Source of the DNA: JBFXAN01 sp050184225
Lineage (GTDB): Bacteria; Chloroflexota; Dehalococcoidia; CAUJGQ01
Assembly (NCBI GenBank): GCA_050184225.1
Contig: JBFXAN010000068.1
Span: 1-32,657, forward strand
Reading direction: 5' to 3'
Length of the DNA: 32,657 nucleotides
The notes beneath the pieces are model-generated. The model saw nothing but the letters and a program-made list of their open reading frames with translations, did no database searches and was not told where the DNA came from. Shown here one piece after another: positions 1 to 7,949 of this stretch; positions within the stretch are counted from its first letter, which is position 1; each line of letters begins with the position of its first letter. A program made the position numbers and the translations under genes.

Positions 1-59
<59 letters not shown>

Positions 60-157
60 CCGGGGGAGGGGTCGCTCAGAGTATAGCTGCCATGCTTCCC
101 AATCTGCGCTATCCTGACCGGCACAGAACGGCGTCGAGCGATCATGGGAGGCAGGCC

Positions 158-1495
158 ATGGTGATGAAGCAGGCGGCGGTGAACTGGCGGGAGCAGACCA
201 GCGACCGGCTGATGCCGGCCCACGAGGCGATGCAGGTTGTCAAGTCGGGCGATACGGTCTGGCTGGGCGGTCTGGGGACGATGCCGATCGCACTCTGCGC
301 CGCGCTGGCGGAGCGGGCGGACGAGCTTTCCGATGTGACGATCGATACCTTCCTCACGCCGTTCAACTGGGACAGGCCGGAACTGCTCCAGAGTTTCCGC
401 ATCCGTACCTGCTATGCGGGACCGTTGGAGCGAAAGGCGGCGCAGGAGGGTCGCTTCGATTTTGTGCCACTGGCGGGCTTCCGAGAGGGATCGATGCCAA
501 CCGGCTACGACCGCGACTACGATGTCGCCTGCATCCCGATCTCGCCACCGGACGAGGACGGGTTTTGCTCCTTCGGCGCGTCCGTCTTCTTTGGCCCGAC
601 GATCGCCGCGCATACAAAGGTACTCGTCGGGGAGATCCACCCGGAGTACATCCGCACCGGCGGCCAGAACGCGATCCACATCTCCCGGTTCACACGTCTG
701 GCCGAGTTCGCCGGCGTCGCGCCGCCGGCCCCAATTCCGCCGCGTTCCGACGAGACGATCTACGCGGCCGAAGTAATCTGCACGCTCACGGCCGCTGAGT
801 TGATCCCCGACCGCTCGACCGTCCAGATCGGCATCGGCGATGTCTCCGCCGCCCTCGCGCTCTACCTCACCGACAAGCACGACCTCGGGATCCACACCGA
901 ACTGCTGCCCGGCGGCATCGTTGATCTGGTCGACCGGGGTGTGGTCACCGGCCGCTACAAGGAGGTGCATCCGGGGAAGGTCGTCGCCAGCCTGACGGCG
1001 CAGCTTTCCCAGGAGGAACTTGACCGAATCAACGGCAATCCTGCCTTCGAGCTGTACGACTTCAACCACACCGACGACATGCGCGTGCTGCTTCAGTTCG
1101 AGCGGTTCGTCGCGATCAACAACGCGCTGTTTGTCGACCTGACCGGTAACGTCTGCTCGGAAACCTGGGGCGCCTTGCCCTATACCGGCTCCGGTGGACA
1201 GCCGACCTTCGCCTACGCCGCCCACGTCACCAACCGCCATTCGATCATCGTCTTGCCGTCGTCGCAATTGGTGAACAATGAGCGCCAGCCACGGATCATG
1301 GCGATGCTGCCCGAAGGCTCGACCGCCACGACGCATCGCGCCTACGTCGATTACGTGGTCACGGAGCAGGGCGTGGCGACCCTCAGCGGCAAATCGATCC
1401 GCGAGCGCATCGCCGAACTGATCAGCGTCGCCCACCCCGACTTCCGCGCCGACCTGCGACGGGAGGCGGCGAGGGTTCACAACATCACCGTCTGA
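158..1495 (+). CDS. Acetyl-CoA hydrolase/4-hydroxybutyrate CoA-transferase family protein
   Basis: This 445-residue protein belongs to the class I, single-chain CoA-transferases that move CoA between acyl-CoA and a carboxylic acid through a glutamyl-CoA intermediate. An upstream ATG at 92 is in frame, but ATG 158 is preferred because GGGAGG lies 6 bases before it and the extra 22 residues are low-complexity. Visible family marks are GIGD (about 225-228), the segment HTELLPGG with the likely catalytic Glu248, HPGKVVASL (271-279) and the SGGQ motif (345-348) of the C-terminal acetyl-CoA hydrolase domain. Length fits the family (430-450). The substrate is not fixed by sequence; 4-hydroxybutyrate, acetate, succinate or a 3-oxoacid are all possible. 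It converges with the next gene and is not part of an evident operon. The nearby aromatic catabolism genes make a role in acyl-CoA handling plausible, which is inference. Confidence 0.85.
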   Translation: MVMKQAAVNWREQTSDRLMPAHEAMQVVKSGDTVWLGGLGTMPIALCAALAERADELSDVTIDTFLTPFNWDRPELLQSFRIRTCYAGPLERKAAQEGRFDFVPLAGFREGSMPTGYDRDYDVACIPISPPDEDGFCSFGASVFFGPTIAAHTKVLVGEIHPEYIRTGGQNAIHISRFTRLAEFAGVAPPAPIPPRSDETIYAAEVICTLTAAELIPDRSTVQIGIGDVSAALALYLTDKHDLGIHTELLPGGIVDLVDRGVVTGRYKEVHPGKVVASLTAQLSQEELDRINGNPAFELYDFNHTDDMRVLLQFERFVAINNALFVDLTGNVCSETWGALPYTGSGGQPTFAYAAHVTNRHSIIVLPSSQLVNNERQPRIMAMLPEGSTATTHRAYVDYVVTEQGVATLSGKSIRERIAELISVAHPDFRADLRREAARVHNITV

Positions 1496-1509
1496 CCGGC
1501 AGCAACAAG

Positions 1510-1549
1510 GGAGCACGGGCGCACCGGCGATCGGCGGGCGCCGCGCTCC
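1510..1549. terminator. Candidate bidirectional terminator hairpin
   Basis: GGAGC (1510-1514) and GGCGC (1518-1522) pair with GCGCC (1538-1542) and GCTCC (1545-1549) across a 3/2 internal loop. It sits between two convergent genes. There is no long T run on either side, so it is a candidate only. Confidence 0.4.
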
Positions 1550-1575
1550 TCTCATCCAGCGCGGTGGTCGCGGCA

Positions 1576-2301
1576 CTACTCCCGTCCGAGCGTCTCCCGC
1601 ATCATCACCGCCAGGTCGCGCAGCGCCCGCTCGCCATCCCCGATGAAGGTCGAGCCGTGCATCGCCGCCAGCGTGTGCGGCTTGAGGTCGGCCAAGCCTT
1701 GAAGGATGGCATCGGTGTTCGGTGAGTACGGCATATAGTTGGCGAGCGGACCGGCGTTGTAATCGACCAGCGTCTGCCGGGCGGCGTCGACGACATCGGA
1801 CTCGGTGATCGCCTGGATGTCGCCGTTCTGATGGAAGAGGTCGGAACAGAACAGCGTGCCGTGGCGCTCCTCGAAGAGCAGTCCGGCGTCCCAGCAGTGC
1901 GGGACATGCGGCGTCTGGCGGAAGCGATAGCGGAATCGGCCGGTGTCGATCACTTCGTCGTGCTGCATCGGCCGGGCGGGGCGGATAGCGAAGTCGTTGA
2001 CGTTCACGATCGCGCCGACGAAGCTACAGATGGCCTCGGCGTTGGGCGCAAGTTGGAGCCATTCGTTGAGCGAGCCGCACTCATCCGCTTCGTAATGACT
2101 GAAGCCGATGTAGCGGATCGTCGTCGGGTCGACGAGCGACGCGACGGCGTCGCGCACCACCGGGAAGAGCTGCTTCTGTCCGGTGTGGAACAGTAGCGGC
2201 GCTTCATCGCGGACGAGGAATTGGTTGAACTGAAGCCCACCCTGCGGGTCAAAGGTAGAGATCCGAAAGCAGTCGGGGGCGATCTCGGTGATGGTCGTCA
2301 C
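1576..2301 (-). CDS. MBL-fold di-iron (ODP-type) protein
   Basis: This 241-residue protein resembles the metallo-beta-lactamase-like oxygen-binding domain of flavo-diiron proteins but has no flavodoxin or rubredoxin domain. The metal motif is H69-x-E71-x-D73, followed by E74 where the family usually has His. Further likely ligands are His in TPHVPH (132/135), D154 in CSDLF and H215 in MHGS. The GTG at 2301 is chosen as start because GGAGG lies 7 bases upstream; an open frame continues to 2418 but would run through the operator region. The gene is divergent from a TetR regulator with palindromes between them, so it is probably that regulator's target. The reaction is unknown: reduction of oxygen or NO, or a hydrolase role, are family possibilities. 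Without a flavodoxin domain it would need a separate electron donor. Confidence 0.8.
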   Translation of the reverse strand: MTTITEIAPDCFRISTFDPQGGLQFNQFLVRDEAPLLFHTGQKQLFPVVRDAVASLVDPTTIRYIGFSHYEADECGSLNEWLQLAPNAEAICSFVGAIVNVNDFAIRPARPMQHDEVIDTGRFRYRFRQTPHVPHCWDAGLLFEERHGTLFCSDLFHQNGDIQAITESDVVDAARQTLVDYNAGPLANYMPYSPNTDAILQGLADLKPHTLAAMHGSTFIGDGERALRDLAVMMRETLGRE

Positions 2302-2345
2302 GATGGTTCCTCCGCGGGCCGGCGGGCATGCCGGCTGGAATATGA

Positions 2346-2370
2346 GTGAACACTGGTGTATAGTGATCAC
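2346..2370. promoter_or_regulatory. Operator-like palindrome, site 1 (TetR/MBL region)
   Basis: The 25-base imperfect palindrome reads GTGA-a-CACT, a 7-base spacer, then AGTG-a-TCAC. Eight of nine positions per arm are complementary. It lies about 45 bases upstream of the MBL-fold gene's GTG and about 70 bases upstream of the TetR start. Its left part recurs in inverted form near the TetR start (AGTGAACA at 2345-2352 against TGTTCACT at 2422-2429). This placement is typical for an autoregulated TetR repressor; binding is inferred. Confidence 0.6.
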
Positions 2371-2378
2371 AGCTCCAG

Positions 2379-2398
2379 CATGCCGCCTCCGTGGCATG
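2379..2398. repeat. Short inverted repeat in the divergent region
   Basis: CATGCC (2379-2384) and GGCATG (2393-2398) form a 6-base inverted repeat with an 8-base spacer between the two operator-like sites. It could be part of an operator or a chance palindrome. Confidence 0.3.
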
Positions 2399-2421
2399 TT
2401 GTCGGTATCATCGATCACAGA

Positions 2422-2436
2422 TGTTCACTGAAAGTG
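2422..2436. promoter_or_regulatory. Operator-like element, site 2 (next to TetR start)
   Basis: TGTTCACT at 2422-2429 is the exact reverse complement of AGTGAACA in site 1. It contains CACT-gaa-AGTG (2426-2436), the same CACT/AGTG core with a 3-base instead of 7-base spacer. It ends 4 bases before the ATG at 2441, so a bound repressor would block initiation of the TetR gene. TGATCA-related bases also recur at 2364 and 2412. Confidence 0.45.
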
Positions 2437-2440
2437 TGTG

Positions 2441-3043
2441 ATGTCACGCTCGTACGAACTGAAGCAACGCGCGCAGCGGATGGACGAGACCAAACGCCGG
2501 ATCGCGGCGGCCACCTGGGAGCTGCATCGGACGGTCGGACCGGCCGAGACGACGATCAGCGCCATCGCCGAGCGCGCCGGCGTCCAGCGCTTGACCGTCT
2601 ACCGGCACTTTCCCGACGAGATATCACTCTTCCGGGCGTGCGGCCAGCATGAGCTGTCCGTGAACCCACTGCCCGACCCGGAGCGTTGGGTAGCGATCGC
2701 CGATCCGGCCGAGCGACTGCGGACCGCACTCGCCGAGCTGTACGCCCACTACCGCCGGTCAGAGACAATGACAGCGAACCTGCTCCGCGACGTGCCACGG
2801 ATGCCCGCGCTTGAAGAGGTGTTCAATGAGAACATCCCACCGTTCTTCGAGGAGGCGACACGCAACTTGCTCTCGGCCTGGAGCGCGGCACGGGGTCAGG
2901 ACCGGCTGCGGACCGCCGCGCTCGGCCATGCGCTCGACTTCAACACCTGGCGGTCCCTTGCGCGCGTGCAGGGGTTGGCGGACGATGCGGCGGTAACGTT
3001 GATGGTGGCGCTCGTCTGCTGCGCGGCCGCCACCGATGCGTGA
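2441..3043 (+). CDS. TetR/AcrR family transcriptional regulator
   Basis: This 200-residue protein has the TetR DNA-binding head at about residues 15-65: a KRRIAAATWELH helix, then AETTISAIAERAGVQRLTVYRHF, the classic HTH ending in TVYRHFPDE. The rest is a helical ligand domain without a recognisable specificity. GTG 2438 and ATG 2441 are adjacent in-frame starts; neither has a good Shine-Dalgarno, only a weak GAAAG. It is divergent from the MBL-fold gene with two related palindromes between them, so autoregulation plus control of that gene is the simplest reading. The effector is unknown. Confidence 0.92.
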   Translation: MSRSYELKQRAQRMDETKRRIAAATWELHRTVGPAETTISAIAERAGVQRLTVYRHFPDEISLFRACGQHELSVNPLPDPERWVAIADPAERLRTALAELYAHYRRSETMTANLLRDVPRMPALEEVFNENIPPFFEEATRNLLSAWSAARGQDRLRTAALGHALDFNTWRSLARVQGLADDAAVTLMVALVCCAAATDA

Positions 3044-3105
3044 TCACCCGAACCACGGAGACGAGCGGCAGATTCGCACCCCGGCCTCGGTTCACTGAAG
3101 CGGTC

Positions 3106-3852
3106 CTAGCCGTCGGAGCGGAAGACATAGACGGCCCAGCCAAGCGTGTCGCGTCCCCATCGCAGGTATACGTCGCGGGCGGCACGCTGGCGGCGAACGA
3201 TCTCCCCGGCGTCCGGGTCGTCGGGGTGCGCCGCCGCGTACCGCTCCGCTGCACGCCACTGGAGCGCCTCGTAGCGGTCCCAATCGTCCTCACTGCTGAC
3301 GAGCGTGTAGAGCAGAACAAGTCCTTCTTCGATACCGGTCGCCACGTTCCCGGCGTGCGTGGCAAACATGTTCGCCTCGATGCCACTCGCCGCCACGTAT
3401 GCCGGGTCCGGTGGCGCGCGCCAGTAGGGTTCGCCGGCCACAACCAGCCCACCCGTCCGAACGAAGCGACTGAGCGCCCGCAGCGTGTCGCGATGACCGC
3501 CGAAGGTCCAGCTGGCTCCGATGCACATCGCCAGGTCGTATGTGCCGGGCGGTGCCCCGAACGTGCCGCCGTCCTGCGCGTGAAAGGCGAGCGCGGCATC
3601 GGGCACCCGCGTCCGCGCCCTCTCCCGGGCATCGCGCACGCAGTACGGCGACAGATCGACGCCATCACCTTCGACCCCATAACGCTCCGCCAACCGCAGC
3701 AACAACTCGGCCTTGCCGCAGGCGATATCGAGCACACGCGCCCCACGCGACAGATCCACAAGCGACACCAGCTCATCCAGCTTGGCGAGACTGAGCGGAT
3801 TGCAGACGACGTGATCGCGGTGGCAAATGTCGAAGAACTTCCAACGGTCCAT
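3106..3852 (-). CDS. Class I SAM-dependent methyltransferase
   Basis: This 248-residue protein has a Rossmann methyltransferase core. Motif I is ARVLDIACGKAELLLRLAER at about residues 38-57, followed by an acidic GDGVDLS at the end of strand 2, DGGTFG, and the motif IV-like YDLAMCIGASW. It resembles methyltransferase domain 25/11 proteins that act on small molecules; the acceptor cannot be told. It begins 73 bases after the nagA stop codon on the same strand and may be the last gene of the catabolic run, but the gap leaves room for its own promoter. It converges with the TetR gene, with only about 60 bases between the stops. Confidence 0.85.
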   Translation of the reverse strand: MDRWKFFDICHRDHVVCNPLSLAKLDELVSLVDLSRGARVLDIACGKAELLLRLAERYGVEGDGVDLSPYCVRDARERARTRVPDAALAFHAQDGGTFGAPPGTYDLAMCIGASWTFGGHRDTLRALSRFVRTGGLVVAGEPYWRAPPDPAYVAASGIEANMFATHAGNVATGIEEGLVLLYTLVSSEDDWDRYEALQWRAAERYAAAHPDDPDAGEIVRRQRAARDVYLRWGRDTLGWAVYVFRSDG

Positions 3853-3925
3853 GCAGCGTCCTTTGCTCGGTCGAGTACCAGCAATACCTCACTACGGCGG
3901 TACCCAGACTCCGAGTCTAGTCGAA

Positions 3926-5104
3926 TCATCTGGAGTAGACGACGCGGCCCTGCACGATCGTTGCCTGGATGTGCAGCGATTCATCCAACAAGACAAGGTC
4001 TGCATCCATGCCCGGTGCAATGGCGCCGGTGCGATCGTCGATACCCATCGCCCGCGCGGCGTTGCCCGCGGCGATCGCGGCGAGGTCGACCAGTGTGCCG
4101 CCGAACAGGTCTGCCGCAATTCGCAGGCCGCGGTCGAACGGCGACACGCTGCCGGCAAGGGTGCCATCGGCAAGGCGGCAGGCGCCATCCCGCACGACCA
4201 CATCGCGGCCGTTGAACTCATACGCGCCGTCCGGCAGGCCGGTCATCGGCGCGCTGTCAGTGATCAGCGCGATGCCGCGCGGACCGCGTGCCCGCCACAG
4301 AACGAGGGCCGTTGCCGGGTGAACGTGGACGCCGTCGAGGATCAACTCCGCGAGCAGGTCGTCAGTTGTCATCGTCGCACCGACGAGACCCGGCTCGCGC
4401 TGCTCAAGCTGCGACATCGCGTTGAACGTGTGGGTCGTGATCGTCGCGCCCGCCGCGACCGCCGCGCGCGCCTGATCGTAGGTCGCGTTGCTGTGACCGA
4501 CGGAGACGGTAGTGCCGGCGTTGCGCGCAGCACAGACGAACTCGATCGCCCCAGGCAACTCCGGCGCGACGTTGACCCGGCGGATCGTTTGCCCCGATGC
4601 GTCGATCAACGCCTGCAACTCCTCCACGTGTGGGGAACGCAGATATTCCGGATTCCACATCCCCTTCTTTTCGACGCTGATATACGGCCCTTCCATGAAG
4701 ATACCGGCCAGCCGCGCTCCGCCGGTGTCCGTCTCCACCACCTCGGCCACAGTCGCGACGGCCGCCACGATCGCCGCGCTCGACCCACCCGCGCCCAGAG
4801 CCGCGTAGCAGGTCGTGACGCCGGACGTTGCTACCCGGCGGACGGCCTCCCGCGCATCATCCTGACCCCGGTGGAAACCGTGACCGCCGTAGCCATGCAT
4901 GTGCAGGTCGATGAAGCCGGGCATCAACACATCGCCCGATAGTGTCGCGTCGCCCGTTGACCGTCCGTCGGCATGCTCGACCGCGGCGATCGTGCCATCC
5001 TCGATACGAACCACGCCCGGCTCGATCACACCGCCCGGCGTAACCACCCGCGCCGCCCGGATGACTATTGGCCGACCATCTGCGGCCCGGCTACAGGAGC
5101 GCAT
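3926..5104 (-). CDS. nagA: N-acetylglucosamine-6-phosphate deacetylase
   Basis: NagA removes the acetyl group from GlcNAc-6-phosphate to give glucosamine-6-phosphate and acetate in the cytoplasm, during amino-sugar or cell-wall recycling. The 392-residue product has the amidohydrolase HxH (H68, H70 in DLHMHG), the metal-binding Glu138 in MEGPYIS, H204 in GHSNATYD, H225 in THTFNAM, the DGVHVHP substrate loop and catalytic Asp283 in ITDSAPMTGLPDG. Length matches the family (about 380-390). The ATG at 5104 lies inside the last codons of pcaB, so the reading frames overlap by 14 bases and translation is probably coupled; no strong separate ribosome binding site is visible. The neighbours are ring-cleavage genes, not nagB or a PTS, which is unusual. 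The open frame continues upstream to 5221 inside pcaB and is not the real start. Confidence 0.92.
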   Translation of the reverse strand: MRSCSRAADGRPIVIRAARVVTPGGVIEPGVVRIEDGTIAAVEHADGRSTGDATLSGDVLMPGFIDLHMHGYGGHGFHRGQDDAREAVRRVATSGVTTCYAALGAGGSSAAIVAAVATVAEVVETDTGGARLAGIFMEGPYISVEKKGMWNPEYLRSPHVEELQALIDASGQTIRRVNVAPELPGAIEFVCAARNAGTTVSVGHSNATYDQARAAVAAGATITTHTFNAMSQLEQREPGLVGATMTTDDLLAELILDGVHVHPATALVLWRARGPRGIALITDSAPMTGLPDGAYEFNGRDVVVRDGACRLADGTLAGSVSPFDRGLRIAADLFGGTLVDLAAIAAGNAARAMGIDDRTGAIAPGMDADLVLLDESLHIQATIVQGRVVYSR

Positions 5105-6440
5105 CCCGCACCGCGCGGAAACGTTCGATCGCCCGATCGATAAACACGCCGGACGAACCCCAAGCGTCGTGCGGATCGAGCAGCCGGTCGAGCTCGTCGG
5201 GTTCCAACGTACCAAGTGCAACGACGTGTTCGCGGAGCACGTCCGGGAACGATCGCCCCATGGAGGTGGCGATCCCGCTCGCTTCTGTAATCATCCGCTG
5301 TGCAGCACCGCGACCGAGCCGCTGCGTGAGGACGGCGCTCAGCGCCTCACTGAGGATGCGGCCGTTCGTCAACTCGGCCACCACTTCCATCTGCTCGGCG
5401 TCGACATGCAGCGTCGATACCGCGTCGGTGACGCGCTGGAGCGCGGCGGCGGTAGCGCCGAACGCCCGCGGCACGGCATCCCATTCCACCTGCCAGCCGC
5501 CGGCCGCCCGTTCGTGCTCCTGGGCCATCGCGCCGAGCACGACCGGGACCATGCCGATCGCGTGTGCGGCGGCCGTCCGCGCCAGCGTCGCGTCGATCGG
5601 GTTCTGCTTGTGCGGCATGGCGGAGGATGTCCCTTTCTCACCCTCGGCAACGGCTCCGACCTCAGCAACCTCGGTCTGACTGAGCAGGATGAGATCGGTC
5701 GCGATTTTCGACATCGACCCCGACAGCACGCCGAGGGCGCAGACGATCTCGGCAATGCCGTCGCGGCGCGTGTGCCAGGGCAGGTCCGGTTCGGCAAGCC
5801 CAAGTTCCTGGGCGAAGAGGCGCGCGACGCGGGCGCCGTCTGAACCGAGCGCCCCGAGCGTACCTCCGGCTCCTCCGCACTGGGCGACCAGGTGGGTGCG
5901 ACGCAGGTCACCCAGCCGTTCCTGGTGATGCATCGCCGACGCGAGCCATTGCGCCGCCTTCAAGCCGAACGGCATCGGCACAGCATGTTGGCCCAGGGTG
6001 CGGGCGACGGTCTTGGTTTCCCGGTGGCGCGTCGCGAGGTCTGCGCATCGATCGCTGAGCCGAATGAGCTGACCCACCAGCAGGTCGAGCGCATCGCGCA
6101 TCTGCAGCATCAGACCGGTATCGACGATGTCCTGGCTGGTCGCCCCCAGGTGCACATAATTCGCCGCGTCGCCCTCGACCCGCGCGCCGAGCATCCGCAC
6201 CAGGGGGACGATGGGCGTGCCGGCGAACGCCCCCTGCTCCGCGATCGCGTCCGCATCGAACAACTCGGCGCGGCAGGCGGCTGCGATCGGTCCGGCCGTG
6301 CCGGGCGGGATCACGCCGGCGGCTTCCTCCGCACGAGCTAGCGCCGCCTCCGCGTCGAGCATGCGTTGAAGCCATGCGGTGTCAGAGAAGACCGCATGCA
6401 TGTCGGGCGTGCTCAGCAACACATCCGCGAGCCGGCTCAT
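5091..6440 (-). CDS. pcaB: 3-carboxy-cis,cis-muconate cycloisomerase
   Basis: The 449-residue product belongs to the fumarase/aspartase superfamily. The signature GTSSAMPHKQNP lies at about residue 275, preceded by the flexible EKG loop, and the N-terminal third carries NYVHLGATSQDIVDTG, the usual TSQD region. Adenylosuccinate lyase shares this fold, but the gene lies directly downstream of pcaH and pcaG, which makes PcaB the best call. PcaB lactonises 3-carboxymuconate to 4-carboxymuconolactone in the protocatechuate branch of the beta-ketoadipate pathway. A 136-base gap containing a large palindrome separates it from pcaG. Its stop codon lies inside nagA. No pcaC, pcaD, pcaI or pcaJ is seen in the window. 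Confidence 0.9.
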   Translation of the reverse strand: MSRLADVLLSTPDMHAVFSDTAWLQRMLDAEAALARAEEAAGVIPPGTAGPIAAACRAELFDADAIAEQGAFAGTPIVPLVRMLGARVEGDAANYVHLGATSQDIVDTGLMLQMRDALDLLVGQLIRLSDRCADLATRHRETKTVARTLGQHAVPMPFGLKAAQWLASAMHHQERLGDLRRTHLVAQCGGAGGTLGALGSDGARVARLFAQELGLAEPDLPWHTRRDGIAEIVCALGVLSGSMSKIATDLILLSQTEVAEVGAVAEGEKGTSSAMPHKQNPIDATLARTAAAHAIGMVPVVLGAMAQEHERAAGGWQVEWDAVPRAFGATAAALQRVTDAVSTLHVDAEQMEVVAELTNGRILSEALSAVLTQRLGRGAAQRMITEASGIATSMGRSFPDVLREHVVALGTLEPDELDRLLDPHDAWGSSGVFIDRAIERFRAVRDALL

Positions 6441-6472
6441 GCGTCTACCTCGAGCTAGGGGTCATCCCCACC

Positions 6473-6552
6473 TTTGTCATCCTGAGCGACAGCGAAGGAT
6501 CTCGGTGGGGAGACTGCGTCCGAGATCCTTCACTGTCGCTCAGGATGACAAA
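6473..6552. repeat. Large intergenic palindrome of the GTCATCCTGAGCG type
   Basis: A 33-base arm (6473-6505) starting TTTGTCATCCTGAGCGACAG is repeated in inverted form at 6520-6552 with a single mismatch, separated by 14 bases. It fills most of the gap between pcaG and pcaB. I recall similar GTCATCCTGAGCG palindromes as dispersed intergenic repeats in many environmental genomes. In the pca transcript it would form a very stable hairpin that could modulate pcaB expression or protect the upstream RNA. There is no T run, so it is not a standard terminator. Confidence 0.9.
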
Positions 6553-6576
6553 GCAGGGCGTCCATCTCAAACGCGC

Positions 6577-7158
6577 TCACACATCGAAGAAGACGGTTTC
6601 GGCCTCACCCTGAAGGATGATATCGAAGCGGTACACCGGCTGTCCGGTGGATTGGCGGCGGGCCGCCAGCAGCGTCGGGCGGCGCGCGGCGGGAACTCGA
6701 CGAAGCACGGGATCATCGCGTGTCGCCGGGTCGTCGCCGAAATAGAGCCGGGTGATCGCGTGATTGAGCAATCCGCGTGCAAAGATCGTGACGACGATGT
6801 GCGGCGCCTGGAACCCGCCGCCATCGAAGGGGACGCGGCCGGGTTTCACCGTCTCGAACCAGTAGCTTCCGTCTTCATCCGTGCCCGACCGGCCGAAACC
6901 GGTGAACGCGGGGTCGAGAGGAGCGGCACCGTTGTCGGCAGGGTGGTGATAGCGGCCGTGGGCGTTCGCCTGCCAGATCTCGACGAGCGCATCGGTCACC
7001 GGCAGGCCATCGCCGTCGAGCACGCGGCCCTCGATCCGGATGCGCTCGCCGGCGGTGTCAGGCTGTACCAACACGTTGCGCCGCGCGTCCTCTCGCAGCA
7101 GCGACGGCGAGTAGAATGGTCCGATCGTCTGCGATGTGGTCAATCGATGCGCGTTCAC
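6577..7158 (-). CDS. pcaG: Protocatechuate 3,4-dioxygenase alpha subunit
   Basis: This 193-residue protein is the non-iron-carrying subunit of intradiol protocatechuate 3,4-dioxygenase. It has the subunit mark TSQTIGPFYSPSL near the N-terminus, the IEGRVLDGDGLPVTDALVEIWQAN strand pair, a GRY segment, and FQAPHIVVTIFARGLLNHAITRLYF. The region corresponding to the beta-subunit HIH reads PHIVV, so the iron ligands are absent as expected. The start is the GTG at 7158: GGGAGG lies just upstream and the GTGA overlaps the pcaH stop by 4 bases, which means coupled translation. With PcaH it opens the ring of protocatechuate to 3-carboxy-cis,cis-muconate. Confidence 0.93.
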   Translation of the reverse strand: MNAHRLTTSQTIGPFYSPSLLREDARRNVLVQPDTAGERIRIEGRVLDGDGLPVTDALVEIWQANAHGRYHHPADNGAAPLDPAFTGFGRSGTDEDGSYWFETVKPGRVPFDGGGFQAPHIVVTIFARGLLNHAITRLYFGDDPATRDDPVLRRVPAARRPTLLAARRQSTGQPVYRFDIILQGEAETVFFDV

Positions 7159-7886
7159 GGCGCCTCCCGCGGCGGCTCGAATGGGGTTGCCCTCGCGCCC
7201 CGCAGGCTGATATTCCAGCGATAGCCGAGCGCCCACTCCGGTTCGGTCACCGCGTGGTCATACGTAGCGACCAGGCGCTCCCGCGCCGCGTCCGCCGGCA
7301 CCGCATTCAGGATCGGATCGAGGCTCAGCAGCGGGTCGTCGGGAAAGTACATCTGCGTAACCAACCGGGAAACGGTCGCCGGGCCGAACACGGAGAAGTG
7401 GATGTGCGCGGGCCGCCAGGCATTCGGGTGATTCTTCCAAGGGTAGGCGCCGGGACGAACCGTCACGAAGCGATAGACGCCCGCTTCATTTGTCAGGCAA
7501 CGGCCCATGCCGAGGAAGTTCGGGTCGAGCGGACCGGGCCACTGGTCCTGCTTGTGGAGATAGCGGCCGGCTGCGTTCGCCTGCCAGATCTCCAGCAGTG
7601 TTTTTGGAACCGGCCGGCCGCGGTCGTCGAGTACCTGACCGGTGACGATGATTCGCTGACCGATCGCCTCGCCACCGGTGCCGGCATTCGTCGTCAGGTC
7701 GGCATCGTCGGGCGTGATCGCGCTGATCGCGGGGCCGGGACCGGTCAACTCCGACAGAGTCAGCGGCAGATCGACGAGCGGCAGCGATGGCGCCCGGCGG
7801 CGCGTGGACTGGTACACCTCGTACAGATACGGCGGGAAGACCTCGCGATCGCCTCGGACGATCGCGCCGATCGTGGTCGTGGTCAT
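7155..7886 (-). CDS. pcaH: Protocatechuate 3,4-dioxygenase beta subunit
   Basis: This 243-residue protein is the iron(III)-bearing subunit of the intradiol dioxygenase. The two Tyr ligands are visible in GRYLHKQDQ and PGAYPWKNH and the two His ligands in RPAHIHFS, with the conserved Arg just before. The N-terminal helix region PPYLYEVYQSTRRRAPSLPL is typical of PcaH. Length fits (about 235-245). The ATG at 7886 follows a purine-rich GGGA. The gene starts 63 bases after the CaiB-like gene and overlaps pcaG by 4 bases. All iron ligands are present, so an active enzyme is expected. Confidence 0.95.
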   Translation of the reverse strand: MTTTTIGAIVRGDREVFPPYLYEVYQSTRRRAPSLPLVDLPLTLSELTGPGPAISAITPDDADLTTNAGTGGEAIGQRIIVTGQVLDDRGRPVPKTLLEIWQANAAGRYLHKQDQWPGPLDPNFLGMGRCLTNEAGVYRFVTVRPGAYPWKNHPNAWRPAHIHFSVFGPATVSRLVTQMYFPDDPLLSLDPILNAVPADAARERLVATYDHAVTEPEWALGYRWNISLRGARATPFEPPREAP

Positions 7887-7949
7887 GCGCTTCCCTGACC
7901 TCCCCTCATCCGGCCGGCCGGCGTGACGTGCACGGTCGAGAGCCGCCGG

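Noticed and set aside
3040..4215. 391-codon open frame on the plus strand
   Set aside because: It runs antisense across the methyltransferase and nagA genes and ends in an Arg-rich low-complexity tail.
5091..6440. Adenylosuccinate or argininosuccinate lyase as an alternative for pcaB
   Set aside because: The superfamily signature is shared, but the position directly after pcaHG favours carboxymuconate cycloisomerase.
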